Below, one piece after another: positions 10,890-22,616 of a DNA stretch of 64,000 nucleotides; positions within the stretch are counted from its first letter, which is position 1; every line of letters starts with the position of its first letter. The notes under the pieces were generated by a model. That model was given only the letters and a program-made list of their open reading frames with translations. It searched no databases and was not told the DNA's origin. Source of the stretch: Isoetes taiwanensis. Taxonomy: Eukaryota > Streptophyta > Lycopodiopsida > Isoetales > Isoetaceae. The translations under genes were made by a program, and so were the position numbers. The stretch is from positions 8,729,105 through 8,793,104 of the forward strand of contig JAJEKV010000045.1 of the NCBI GenBank assembly GCA_021234155.1, read 5' to 3'.

Positions 10890-13800
10890 ATGAAGATTCT
10901 AACATGGAATCTTAGGGGTATTAAAGGTGCTCTCAAAAGAAGGAGAGTGATTTCCCAAATTAAATCCTATAAAGCTGACATTATTCTTTTGCAAGAGCTT
11001 AAGCTACAAAAATTTGAATGTGCAAATCTTGGGGACTGGATAATCCCAGGAAGCTCCTCTATCTGGATGGAAGCTGAAGGAACCTCAGGGGGTACATGTA
11101 TGATTTGGAAAGATCTTACCACTGAACTGTTTTACAACAGCCCAAGCAAAATATGGCAATGCACCATTTTTAATATCATGGATAAATCCTTTGGTCTCAT
11201 AAATATATATGCCTCAACCAATCCAAAAGAGAGAGAACTCCTATGGTTAGATATTAATCATTGGATGAAGGCTCAAAACATTAATGATTGGATCTTGGCT
11301 GGTGACTTCAACAACACTCCTTGTTGGAATAAAAAATTGGGCAATAAGATCAACATGCCTAGATTGGAAAGAACTCACTGGAATGACCTTATTGATGATA
11401 ATTCTTTGCTTCTGATCCCCTCCTCTTCTGCTAAATTCACTTGGTCCAACAAGAGAAAAGGGAATGCTAGAGTTTTCTGTGCTCTGGACAGATTCTATCT
11501 TAATATTTCTTGCTCCAATTTCTGGGACAATGCTTATGTTTATAGTGATGAATCTACTGCTATTTCTGATCATCAACCTCAATTTCTTTGTACTCACCAT
11601 CAGATTTCTGTTCCAAGATCCGGAAACATTCCTTACAAGTTCAATTCCAGCTTGCTCCAAAATACCTTCTTTTGTCAAGAGTTCAGGGGTTTCTACTCAA
11701 ACCTTCCTAGAGTTACAGATTCCTTGTCCATGAAGGGTTTCTATTCAAATCTTAAGGCCTCCAAATCTTGGATTAAGGAATGGTCTAAAAAGCTAAAATC
11801 TGATAAAGTCAGGGAAAAGAATATTCTTCTGCAGCATATGAGAGATGTGAGGCTGGCTTTAAGTGAGGATCCTTTCAATTCTTCTTTACATCTACAAGAG
11901 GAAAATCTTGAAAGAAAGATTAGGATTATTGAGGAATTTGAGGCCAGAGTGGCTGCAATCAGATCCAAAATTAAATACACAAATGACATGGACTCTGATA
12001 GCACGAATTTCTTCTTTAGAATTGCCAAGGCAAGACAGAATAAGAGCTCTATCAATGAAATTACTAATGACTCTGGCCTTGTTTTGAGTGATCCCCTTGA
12101 TATCTCTAACTATTTCCATTCTAAATATTCTGATCTGTTTTCAAAAAACATCATTTCTGATATTTCTATGGACAATAAGGCCAAAAAATTCACTGATTTG
12201 ATTGACTCCATTATTTCAAATGATCACCATCAAATGGATATTACTCTTTCAGATGTTCCTAGCCCTGATGAAGTTTTCTCAATTCTAAAAAGCTTTAAGC
12301 ATGGTAAATCTCCTGGTCCAGATGGATTTCCTCCAGAATTCTTCCTAGAATTTTGGGATTTAATCCAGTATGATTTCATGCATTTCATAAAAGGGTTTTG
12401 GGAAGCTAAGCATCTTCATCCTTCTATAGCTAGTGGATTTATCTCTTTAATTCCTAAAGTGGACAAGCCTACTGGGTTTTCTGACTGGAGGCCAATCTCT
12501 TTAAACAATACCACCTATAAGATTTGTGCCAAAATTATTGCCTCAAGAATCAAATATTATCTGCAGAACTGTATCAGTGGGAATCAGAGTGCTTTTCTCC
12601 CTAATAGGTTTATTCTTGAAAATTATATTGCTGCCATGGAAGGGTTGCATTGGAATAAAATCTCGAATCAAAACTGTGTTCTCCTTAAGTTAGATTTTAA
12701 AAGAGCCTTTGATAATATTAGATGGGATTTCATTGAATATGCTATGAAAAAACTCGGGTTTCATGATAAAGTCATCCAGTTAATCATGGGGCTGAATCTT
12801 AGATCAAGTTCAGCAATTCTAATTAATGGCTCTCCTAGTTCTTTTTTCAATTTGGAGAGGGGGGTCAGACAGGGATGTCCATTGGCTCCCTATCTATTTA
12901 TTGTGGTGGCTGAGTTGCTGACTAACGTTGTCCAGCATCATCAAAATGTTGGAAATCTGACTGGGCTTAAACTTCCAAAATCTGCTGATTCTATTTGCAT
13001 CCACCAATATGCTGATGACACTTTCTCCTTCTTGGAAAATAAAGATGATAATATTAATCTTTTTATGGATATCTTGAGCCAATTTAGTGCAGCCTCAGGT
13101 GTGGATCTTAATTTATCTAAATGTGTTATTATTGGTGATAATGATATTATTGTGCCTGGGATTAAAGTAATTAAAACCTCTGAAGTCACCAAACTTTTGG
13201 GTATGCCTCTATCTCTAAACTCAAATCTTTCTGGTCTGTGGTCTCCTATTGTTGAGAAGATTAGAGCTAAACTTCATACATATAGAAATTCTCTATCTCT
13301 GGCAGGTCGAGTGGTAATTGCTAATCAAGTTCTTACCAGCTCCCATATATATTTCTCCACTGCTTTTGTGGCTCCTGCCTGTGTCTATAAGCAGATAGAG
13401 AAGATCATAAGGAATTTCATCTGGAATGGCAATAACTTAGTCAATTGGAACACAATCACCAAAAGGAAGAAAGAGGGTGGTCTAACATGTAAAAATATTC
13501 ATAAACAAGCCCAAGCTCTTGCTGGTAAGTTTGTTTGGAAAGCCCTTAGTGGTTCTAATAGTATTGCCTCCAAATTCATCAGATATTGGCTAATGGAGAG
13601 TTCTCCCCTGGGTCATCCCTCAGTCTCTCATGAGCTGCCTAATTCTGCCTTTTGTGAAGTCTCCTTGGCCTCAAACATGTCTCTCTTATGAGGAATATTG
13701 TGAAGGCTTGGAATAATATATTCTTGGCCTTCAAATATGAGCAAGATATAAGTTTTCATTCTGCTATGTCCATTTTTTTGGTCGCCTACTTTCAAGGATC

Positions 13801-14663
13801 ATCCAAACCATGTTCTTGCTCTAAAGCATCCTCAAATATACAAAAAGTGGAGTTCTTATGGTATCATTAACTTGGGATATCTGTGGCAAAATAACAGATG
13901 GGTAACCTGGTCTAATCTCAAAGCTAAAATTAGGGGATCTCAAACTGATAAAAAAATTTACAAGCACATCAGGAATATCGTGGGAATTTCCAATATTAAT
14001 CAGATCCTGCATAGTAATTTGGATTGGAGTATAAATAAAAAGAAGTGTTATAAGGTAAAGGATGTCTATAATTTCCTACATCAGAGTCCTCATCCTCCCA
14101 AATCTTCCACTGTATGGGGAATTGACTCCACTGCTACCAAATCCATTATCAAAAATGTTTGGAATTCCTATGTTGCAAAAAAGGTTTCCTTCTTCATTTG
14201 GCTCATTGCAAACAAAAGTGTTCCTTGCCTTCAGGTTATTAACAGCAGGAATCCTAACGTGTCTGCCAATTGCCCTCTAAACTGTAATAATGTTGAGGAT
14301 TTTGAACACATCTTTTTCTGTTCTAAGTTGGATCCTTTGTGGTCTTGGATTAATAGATATTTTGGTAACTTTGATAGATCTGCTATAATCAATCTCTTAC
14401 AAGGAGAGGACATTTACAAAAATACTATTGTCTATTTATGCCTTTGGAATATCTGGAAATCCAGAAACAGATGTTTGTATGGCAAAAAAAGGTTTTCTAT
14501 TACATGGATCAAATTGCATATTAAGTATGATATTGAGCTTTGTGCTACTGCACATAGGAAATTATTTGCTGACAATTATGACAGGTGTTGGGATCAAATT
14601 GGTGAATTTGTGGGGTATCATCTCTTGTTCATTTCTAGACTCACTTTTAGAAATGCTAATTGA
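10890..14663 (+). pseudogene. LINE2 ORF2 (APE endonuclease, reverse transcriptase, zf-RVT)
   Basis: I chose the ATG at 10890 (MKILTWNLRGIKG). The endonuclease shows TWNLRG with Asn7, LLQELK with Glu36, LAGDFNN and SDHQP. The RT shows GKSPGPDGFPPEFF, GFSDWRPISLNN, KLDFKRAFDNIRWDF, GVRQGCPLAPYLF and the YADD box at about 13008-13019. A zinc-binding zf-RVT segment (CPLNC...EHIFFC) lies near 14260-14330. There are two frame breaks. The frame stops at 13691 and continues in frame 13688-13870, then returns to the first frame near a run of seven T at about 13776 (PFFWSPTFKDHP). Repairing two indels would give an uninterrupted protein of about 1,250 residues, the usual length for plant L1 ORF2. Confidence 0.9.
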
Positions 14664-14682
14664 GTTTTTTTGCTTAGGATAC

Positions 14683-15231
14683 ATGGAGCTATGCAGAGGT
14701 CCATATACAAACAGATACTTTGTCACTAAGGATGGTGCCTCTTTGAGAAATGAAGTGGCTAGATATGGTGAAAACAGAATACATGAGCATCAGGTCTGCT
14801 ATCCTCCACATAATCATTGGACAATTAAGCAGATAGCAGATGATGAGGAGGTTAAAAGAAAATCGGAAAGGTTATGGGCTTCTATCTTCTCAAGAGAAGT
14901 GATGCAAACAGTCTACTTATTTTGGTTCATAGAAAAGCATCACCATGAATTTACAGAAAGGCAGTTCTTGAGATATAGAGAACTATACTATACACACAGG
15001 ATGCTAGCTGATGCATATGGCAATCTTATTCTGCTCATGGTACAGCAAGATTACTATAGGCTGATCAGAGATCAGCTGTGGAAAGAACCCTCATACACTC
15101 TGGATACAACCAGCAAATTCACAACCCGCTTCAATATCCTCTTCCAGTCTGATGACCCCAATAGTTGCATTATTCCTACCATCCCATCAACAAGGATCCT
15201 GGACAAAATCAGCAGTTTGGCCTCTTTATGA
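14683..15231 (+). CDS. LINE2 third ORF, 182 residues, unrecognised
   Basis: An uninterrupted frame starts at an ATG 20 bases after the ORF2 stop (MELCRGPYTNRYF) and ends KISSLASL. It lies wholly within LINE2, whose target duplications bracket it, so it moves with the element. The protein is rich in charged and aromatic residues (RKSERLWASIFSREVMQTVY, RQFLRYRELYYTHRMLADAY), suggesting helices. No signal peptide, transmembrane segment or known catalytic motif was recognised. A pyrimidine-rich stretch ending TTGCTTAG precedes it, so it could also be a captured exon of a host gene. I cannot name a family. Most plant L1 elements end soon after ORF2, so this frame is unusual. Confidence 0.6.
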   Translation: MELCRGPYTNRYFVTKDGASLRNEVARYGENRIHEHQVCYPPHNHWTIKQIADDEEVKRKSERLWASIFSREVMQTVYLFWFIEKHHHEFTERQFLRYRELYYTHRMLADAYGNLILLMVQQDYYRLIRDQLWKEPSYTLDTTSKFTTRFNILFQSDDPNSCIIPTIPSTRILDKISSLASL

Positions 15232-15555
15232 TTGCAATATTTCTGTTTGTATGTGCAGGTTTTAGTAATGACAACAAAAGGGCAATACAGGGATGAATCT
15301 CATCTTTTCTCTTCAGTCAGATGCTCGGGTCTTCAATGCGATCTCTTACAAATGTGGTTACCTTTTTTGATACACTTCCTGCTGTGAAGAATCTTCATAT
15401 CTTCAAGTTTATTTTGGCCGGATACTTTTATAAACATCTGTGTGGATAACTATATTGTCACCTACTATCATATTGTGCTCTGTTAAGCCGTCTATGGGAC
15501 TTAACAAGATTTTGTATGTTTTTCCTTAATTAATGAAAAAATCATCTCGTTCCTT

Positions 15556-15589
<34 letters not shown>
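15232..15589 (+). other. LINE2 3' UTR and poly(A) tract
   Basis: Noncoding tail ending TCGTTCCTTC followed by about 33 A (15557-15589). The target duplication follows directly. Confidence 0.9.
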
Positions 15590-15592
<3 letters not shown>

Positions 15593-15776
15593 TCAGGGTG
15601 TAAGATCAATCCAATGAAATCCAAGATTGTTGCCAAGGATCATGTAAAAGGAGAGCAAACGGCTGCTCTCATGGGTTGTAAGTATATTCTTCCTACTAAC
15701 TCATCCAAAATTTTAGGAATTTCCATGGCTCTTAAGGGGAGCCCCTCAGATATTTGGACTAAGATCATTGATAAAT

Positions 15777-15818
15777 CCCATCGATCCGAGCCATCGGATC
15801 GCCATTCTGGGAAGGGAC
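15777..15818 (+). repeat. Crypton-like left end with nested inverted repeats
   Basis: CGATCCGA (15782-15789), spacer GCCA, then TCGGATCG (15794-15801) form a perfect 8-bp inverted repeat. ATTCTGGGAAGGGAC (15804-15818) is the reverse complement of the right-end terminus GTCCCTTCCCAGAAT. This is the sort of arrangement a tyrosine recombinase binds. Confidence 0.8.
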
Positions 15819-16377
15819 GAGTGCCTATATTAGGCCATCTCCGTCTTTGGCCCAGTTATCGGCGTCTTCTCACAGCAGCTCTTCTTCTCCTCTCGTGGCT
15901 TCCCTCCTTTCCCTTACACACCTTTATTGCTTCTCTCCGTCCTGTCCAAACCCTTCCTGCAACCCTTTTGCGGATTCAGTCTCTTTTCTGGACAATGGTT
16001 TCTTGCTAGCTTTTACATGCTTTCGCTTTCATCACAGATACAATCTCATCTTCACGACAATGCTTTTCTTGCTAGCTTTTACATGCTTTTGTCACGGATA
16101 CAATCTCATCTTCATGGTAGCATCATATTGGGACCCGTATGATTTCTCTGATTCTTAGAAAGACATCCCGAGGGAATCGATTACCGGGGCATCGGGACGC
16201 GATTATAGGAGCATTGGCGACCTCTGTGATTGGTTTTGGATTCATATTTTTTATCTGTTCTTCTATTTTGATTCTTGTTTTATTACATGCATGCCTTCTT
16301 ATCTTGCCATTTCGTTTTTAGATTCGATACATGCCTTCTTATGTTGCCGGATTTCGATTTCGATTCCTGTTTTCCGC

Positions 16378-16568
16378 GATCGGGCCCGGGCATGGGGTAT
16401 GACGGAAACAACTGCTGTAGGTTCGGGCTGCAGCCCAGCTGCACCTTTTGGTTCTGCAGGAGGATTGATGCCAAATCTTGAAGCCCAGGTAATCGACACA
16501 GCAATCGGACAGCCATTGCCGGTACATAACGTAGGCGAGCTTTTATTGCGGGGTTCAGTTGTCATGCA
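16378..16568 (+). pseudogene. Captured 4-coumarate-CoA-ligase-like (AMP-binding) exon fragment
   Basis: The translation contains WGMTETTAVGSG, GGLMPNLEAQVID and VGELLLRGSVVMQG. This is the region around the adenylate-forming motif (GMTE) and the GELxxRG stretch of the acyl-CoA synthetase/4CL superfamily. The fragment ends at CATGCAAG followed by GTTGGT, a plausible splice donor. It therefore looks like a genomic exon with intron edge captured by copy A, not a cDNA. Only about 60 residues of a protein of roughly 550 are present, so it cannot be functional. Confidence 0.8.
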
Positions 16569-19039
16569 AGGTTGGTTCCTTTCTTTCATTTTCCTTTTAC
16601 GTTACACAAAGATGCAAGCGAAAAGCAGGTGCAATAGTTTTTGTTTGTCATTGGTGGACTACTTTCTTCTTGCATGCAATACTACAGACAATTCTTGTTG
16701 GCGTGGATCCAATGCCTATGTTATCCAATTCTTTCTCGGTCAGCCTTCTGCACTGTCTTTCTACCCGTTCTCACCTTGTTTCTGTTTAGATTTCGGTTTT
16801 GCTCCTTAGATTCGGCATTTTCTGCTCAATCTACATATCGAGCTCTACTTTGCTATCTACCTTAGCATTTCCATCCTATCTCATTTGCCCATTCTATCCT
16901 CTTCAAAACTGTTCCAGTTCCCTTGGTCCCCGATTTCTTGTTTCACTTACCTGGGTCTTGCTCCAGCGGTCTGCTCCGGCTTGTTCTGACGTTTCCCACA
17001 GGCATTGGGCATTGTGGGACTTCACTTCCTGCATTAATCTGTTGTTGGATTTAGATTCATTCACTAGTCTCTTGTTGAATTGGAATCGCGCAGCACATTC
17101 TGCATGTAGAGCATCGAGTCAGGAGGGTCACATCCAGTGTTGGGGTTGTGTCCACACTTAGAAGACACATTGTACATCGGGCCACTTCATTCCAGATTAC
17201 ATAAATTTGTCTTTGTTCCATCATTCGTGGAGTGCACCGCCACCATGGTTTTTGCGACTTCTTCTGGTGAGCCATTATTCTTATTTTTGGTTGATATTTT
17301 GGTTGTTCAGTTAATGTCTCATTTTGGATCAAGTTATCCTTATACGTCTACCCTTGACAATCACTTTAGTATATTGTTTTTTGTCCAATTGTCTCATTTG
17401 TGCCTTCACTGCCTTTGCTTTCTCATTCTTTATGACATCTTCTTATGTTTGAGATTATTCCGTGACTTCTAGGACAACAATGTCGACAATTATTTTGTTG
17501 CGACCCTTTTTCTAGCGGCATTTTCTTTGTGGCCTTTTCAAGTCTCATTTTTATTGGGTCAATAGGGGGGTGTCCTCTTCTTGTTTCCATCGCATCATTC
17601 CATCGGCTATATATTACGTATATTATTGCCATAGGGATTAATTTTTGCCTTGTTTGATTCGGACTTGGGGCATACATCATTTATCGTGTTTTTATATAAG
17701 GTGAGTCCCAGGTGGGGTATTCGTTTAGGCTATTGTTTTTCTATCCATATTGCTTTGCATTTGAGTATGGTTACGGATTACTCATTGGATTGTTTTTTCA
17801 TGAGGTGCATTTTTGCATGTGTATTTCATTTTTGAAACATAAGGAGGTGAATATGGTTCATGACTTGCTTTCATATGGAAACTTTCAATTCTTGTCATAT
17901 GTACAATTTGGGTCTGAAAACAAACTTATACGTGCTCATATTTTGCCAATGTTCAATTTCTAATCTTGTGGTGCTCTTTTATTTTTTTTCGGTTCTTTCT
18001 CATTTGTGCTTTTGAGGTTGAGCACATTACTACGCAACACTCCTGGTAACTACTCTTGGCGGGTTTTCTACCTGGGCATATACGAATAGACCTTGTGGAT
18101 TTTCATTGTGCAAATGTGGTTTTAGCGTGTTTCCTATTTGCTGCATTTGCTCCCATGTCCATTTCATTTCGTAATCCTTAGCATAATATTTTGGGGTTAT
18201 TTGTTACGATTCATCTTGTTACAGATTCAATTTTGTCTGGACATGTGTCATTCCTGTTGGTTTGGAATTTCTTTAGGATGATGGGAGAGCATTGGCCTTT
18301 TGAACTTATGGGTGCATTTGTATGGATTTCACTTGATCATTAAAGTGTTTTTTCCATAAGGTGTGTTTTTGCACATGTATATTGCTGTTAGCATAGGGGG
18401 CGAATCTGGTCCGTGTGGCATATTATCCTACATGTATTGTCCTTTTCATCTCTGGCACCTTATGTTTTCGTCATTCTTGTTATTTACCTTGATATTATCC
18501 CTATATTGCATTCACGTGATCTATTTTAACTTTTTATGTTCGGCATCATTTGAATTTGCCTTTTTCTAATAGAGTATGGGGTCCAAGTTTGAGCTATGAT
18601 ATAATTGCCATTTTTATTATTCGATTTGGGATATAACCTATGATTTTACAAATTTTAGACCTTTTTATGCACATTTTTGGATGTTGTCGATCTCTTGTGT
18701 TTGGAACATTGGTGCCTAGGGCTTTTATTCCACATTTACGTTCCCTTCCTCACAAATTTCATGCTTGTTAGGGTTCTTATGATGGTGCATGAGGTATTAT
18801 CTTGGGCGCATTTTAATTTTGTGCATGGTGCTAGTCTTTGGGAATTCCTTTCTAGCTGGTTGTTGCGATTTTTTCACTATAAATTGTGCTCTCATTATGC
18901 ATTGTGCATTATGCTATCTCACGAAGCATTTTGTCTTCTTTATGTCTACGCATTTTTTCTTATCGCAGTTACTTGTTATTCTTTTTTATTATTTATCGTT
19001 ATTGTTTTTTCTTTTTGGGGATCCATGATGAAGGGTTCC
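16569..19039. other. T-rich noncoding interior of Crypton-like copy A
   Basis: Long low-complexity T/C-biased DNA with many short shadow ORFs. I see no gene. A segment at 18950-19045 ending GGGGATCCATGATGAAGGG recurs at about 20110-20240, showing internal duplication. Confidence 0.6.
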
Positions 19040-19302
19040 GTTTCCTCCGTTTTTTGCTTTCGCTATCACGGGGTCCACATGTTGAGGTCCGTACTCACGG
19101 TTGCTGGCGGTCCTCGTCCTCTCGCGCTTGCTACGTGTTTGCCGCTTTGCCATTATGCACGTTCTTGTTCTCCTTAATCGCTCATGGGTGCCTTCTACAT
19201 GTTCCACTTCTTCTCGCGCTTGGTCGTTGGCGCTCCTCTTCGTTCACCCTACGTCTTAGCCGTGCCCGACTCGACCCACAGGTTTCGCTTTTGGGCTTAT
19301 AG
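19040..19302 (+). pseudogene. Decayed recombinase C-terminal remnant in copy A
   Basis: The end reads ALGRWRSSSFTLRL...DPQVSLLGL and stops in a GGGCTTATAG context like that of copy C (GGGTTTATAG). In copy C the matching DNA gives DPTQHLEVSRRLGL in one frame. The GRW segment corresponds to the last conserved histidine/tryptophan box of tyrosine recombinases, just before the nucleophilic tyrosine. Upstream boxes are not readable here. Confidence 0.5.
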
Positions 19303-19382
19303 TTTATCTTGATTCAGCCTCATTTTATTGTTGTGCTCCAGTTAAGCTCGTTTCGTTGACCCAACTCCACGTTTGGCGGTTT

Positions 19383-19496
<114 letters not shown>

Positions 19497-20539
19497 GTTC
19501 GACCTTTTCTGTCCCATTCAAGGATTTTGTGACATGTTTTCCACCTCTTTGTCCTTTGTGGCTACATTTCTTATATGTATATTCTATATTTGGTTTGGTC
19601 CGATGGGATTTGAATATTTGGGGATTATATGTTTAAGATTTTTTTCTTCTTTTTGGCATGATCATCGTGGAGCTCTAGTGTTTTGTTGGTTCCTTTGTTC
19701 ACTTTATTAGTGCACTTATTTGTTGTTTCATGAGGTTATATTTTCTATTCTTGAACATGGGTGACGGGTGATATTGTTCGATTGTACCAATTTTATGGAT
19801 TTGGGAGCTTCTTTTGTTTTCGTTAGCTCCACTTTGTCATGTTCGGCAGAGGGCTTTGCTCACTATATATGATATTACATAATCATTGTGTAAGTTTGAG
19901 ACGTTAGATGTGGTTGACTTTTTCATGTTCTTTTAGCCCATAGTTTTTATCATTCTTCCCCGCTTCCTCCGTTTTTTGCTTTCGATATCACCGGGGTCCA
20001 CATGTTGAGGTTCAGTACTCCTGCTGTTCTTTGGCGGGTCCTCGTCCTCTCTTTCGCTTCGTGGTGTCGCGACTCTACTCAACATCTCCATGTTTCTCGT
20101 TCCATCTTTATGTCTATGCATTTTTACATTCCTATCGTAAGTTTTTCCTCTTTGCCTTATTATCTCGCCATTTGTTATTCTTCCTTCTTATTTGTCGTTA
20201 TTGTTTATTCTTTTGGGGATCCATGATGAAGGGTTCCTTTGTTCACTTATCTCCCTCTAGATGTTGGCCATGTGTTCGGCAGAATAATGGCCACATTCAC
20301 GGACTTCGGTCCGTAATGCGTGATTCATATCATATGTGCATTGTAACGCGTTAACGTGGTTTGTTTTTTCATCGCTTTGTTGCCGTTCTTGTTGGCATGC
20401 CGGGCGCTTCCCGCCGGTTCATCATCGTGGGCGGCGTCCTTTTCTTGGTTTGTTCTCTAATGTCCTTTCCTTTTTCCGGTGTTGAGTGATGCCGTCCATC
20501 CCGTGCTTCGGTTCTTCTTCAACCGGCTTTTTTCTCCAC

Positions 20540-20985
20540 GGCTGCTTCAAGGCTGTAAGGTTCTCGTCGTCAACCACGAAGCTTCCCTCTCGCTTGAACC
20601 CGACTCTTGGACCACGGTTCCCTTTCTCCCCCGCCACTCAAATGAGACCAACTTGCTTTCGTGCTCATCACGATTTCTTTAGCTTCGCTTGCCTTAGTTC
20701 GCATGCCGTCACTATCTTTCAAGCGCCTCGGTTACCCTCTTTTTTGCTCCTCTCCTTCCTCTCTACGTCCTTTATCCTATCCGATTGTTTGGGGGTGGTG
20801 GCGGGAGTATCTTCTTAAATCCATCCCAGTATGGTACTCATTCTGCTTTCGTCGGCGGCCAGGCCTCGGCGGCTACCACTTTCGGGGGTTCCACATGATC
20901 TTTGCTCCTCTTCTTCTCCTCCGCGCTTATGTTGCTTGGCGACCCAACTCAACACCTGCGGTTTCGCAGTGGCTGGGCTTATAGT
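20540..20985 (+). pseudogene. Decayed tyrosine recombinase 3' half in copy A
   Basis: Nucleotide similarity to copy C (54880-55296) is clear across the AGCTTCGCTTGCC, CTCTACGTCCTTTATCC and TGGTGGCGGGAGT stretches. The key box II sequence GTHSARRGG of copy C is GTHSAFVGG here, so the catalytic arginine is lost, and frames are broken. It ends with the same GGGCTTATAG stop context. This copy could not make active enzyme. Confidence 0.75.
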
Positions 20986-21029
20986 TAAGGAAGTCCTTTG
21001 GTAGTCGGCCGGTTTTGTGTCTCTCGCGA

Positions 21030-21086
21030 GTCCCTTCCCAGAATCCCATCAATCCGAGCCATCGGATCGCCATTTTGGGAAGGGAC
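21030..21086. other. Right-end/left-end junction of tandem Crypton-like copies (circle-junction-like)
   Basis: GTCCCTTCCCAGAAT (21030-21044) ends copy A. Copy B begins at the same AAT (21042-21044), so only one AAT separates the two ends. The next bases, CCCATCAATCCGAGCCATCG, lead to ATTTTGGGAAGGGAC (21072-21086). The outer 15-bp arms are inverted repeats with one mismatch, with the 8-bp inverted repeat between them (first arm one mismatch). This is the sequence a circularised element would carry. Confidence 0.75.
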
Positions 21087-22343
21087 GAGCGCCTATATTA
21101 GGCCATCTCTCTTTTGGCCCATTATCGGCGTCTTCTCATAGCAGCTCTTCTTCTCCTCTCGTGGCTTCCCTCCCTTCCCACCCTGCTGCGTCGGTGCATG
21201 AGTCTTTTTCATTTGTATTTTTTCAGGCACTCTTTGTTGTTCTCCACAAAATGGTGTTGCTATTCTCATGTTTTTATTTCATGCCACTATATAAGGCTCT
21301 TTCTCCTTGAAAGACCTAGGTTATCGGCGTCTTCTCCTGCCGACTTCCTTCCTTCTAATGAGTTTCCCCCTTCCGCCCTGCTTTCGATTGGGGGCCGCGT
21401 TTGTTTCATATTTTGCATTTACTAGAATAATGTTTTTTGCATCATTATCATGTCATTTTTCATATGTTATTTTCCACCCGTTGGGTGATGCTTTCTCCAC
21501 TTTTCAGGTGATGCTATCTCCACCTGGAAGTGATGCTGTTTATTTCCACCTTGAGGGTGATGCTATTTATTTCCACCGTGAGGGTGATGCTATTTATTTC
21601 CACCTTGAGGGTGATGCTATTTTTTCCACCTTGAGGGTGATGCTATTTATTTCCACCTTGAGGGTGACGCATAATTATTTTTCACCCGCTGGGTGATGCT
21701 TTCCCACCTTCTGGGTGCTGCTTTTTATGTTCTAATTTGCTCTTCTTTGCAGGGTTTGATTGTGCGGCTTGCCTTGTCCATGCCATGCATGTTAGTTTTT
21801 TCTGACCATTTACGGGTATTTTTAGGGTTCTCGTTGAATTGCCGCGGTTTTTTACTCGCGGTCGTTTGGTGTCTTGCTTTTTGGCTTTCACCATCGACAT
21901 GTCTCCTTCGTTTTTTCCGGCTTCTACCATCTTATGGGGTCGTGCTAGATTTGTGTTAAGCCATCACACCACCTTTTTTCGCTCTCCGTGCAACACATTC
22001 GGGCTTTTGCCGCCTTCTCCGGGTCCTCGCTATCTTTGGGTTCGGCCAATCAATCCATCTTCTTTGGTTTTTCAGGCATCACATTCAAGGTTGTTGGCGA
22101 CCGTTTCTCATTAGGGTTTTCCTCGAAAACCCGAAAGGGCGGGATTTTTCATCCCGGTGAGAAGTTGTCGCCATTACCCTTCTATATTGCCTGTGCACAT
22201 TTCTTTTTATAGGGTAGTCCGATATTGTTCCTATGGTCGGCTACCCCTCTCTATTCTTCAAATCATTGTATACTGCTGTTGTGATGAATGACAAGCCTAT
22301 CTATCGGCCGGTTTTGTGTCTCTCGCGAGTCCCTTCCCAGAAT
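21042..22343 (+). mobile_element. Crypton-like copy B, 1.3-kb non-autonomous derivative
   Basis: It has the left end at 21045, a run of CACCTTGAGGGTGATGC-type repeats (about 21480-21715) and a conserved segment AGGGTTTTCCTCGAAAACCC shared with copy C (53912-53931). After GACAAGCCTAT it jumps directly to the right end (22329-22343). Copy C contains the recombinase gene at that same point, so copy B is an internal-deletion derivative with both ends intact. It adjoins copy A head to tail. Confidence 0.78.
21480..21715. repeat. GGGTGATGCTATTTATTTCCACC tandem units (imperfect)
   Basis: About six imperfect units, each containing the small inverted repeat CACC...GGTG. A shorter version lies at the same relative place in copy C (53505-53610). 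They may be binding sites or just slippage products. Confidence 0.8.
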
Positions 22344-22616
22344 TCCAAAAGAAGGTTGACAGCCTGAATTCCAAGTACATTTCAAAGCAGGGTAGAGCTA
22401 TCATAGCTAATTTTGTGATTTCCTCTTCTCATGTCTACCAATCCTCGGTAATCCTTGCACCCAAGAAGGTTTCGTCTAAGCTTCCGAGCATAATTGGCAG
22501 ATTTATCTCTAATGGTCAGAATAGAAGATGCTGGACCCCTGTAGCCATGAAGGAATGCTGTAAGAACAAAAAGTTTGGGGGGCTGGGTGTGATTGATATA
22601 GTTGCGTCGTAAAAAT

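Larger units (their letters stand above)
7710..15587 (+). mobile_element. LINE2: full-length L1-type LINE with three ORFs and poly(A) tail
   Basis: Flanked by the target duplication AAGCTTCAGGGTGT (7696-7709 and 15588-15601) inside LINE1 ORF2. It has a 5' UTR of about 0.7 kb, ORF1 (8417-10851), ORF2 (10890-14663), a further open frame (14683-15231), a 3' UTR of about 0.33 kb and an A tract running to 15589. Removing it rejoins LINE1 codons EASGC/KINPMKSK. It has only a few frame breaks, so it is much younger than LINE1. The 3' end reads CCTTC before the A tail, similar to other LINE ends in the window. Confidence 0.93.
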
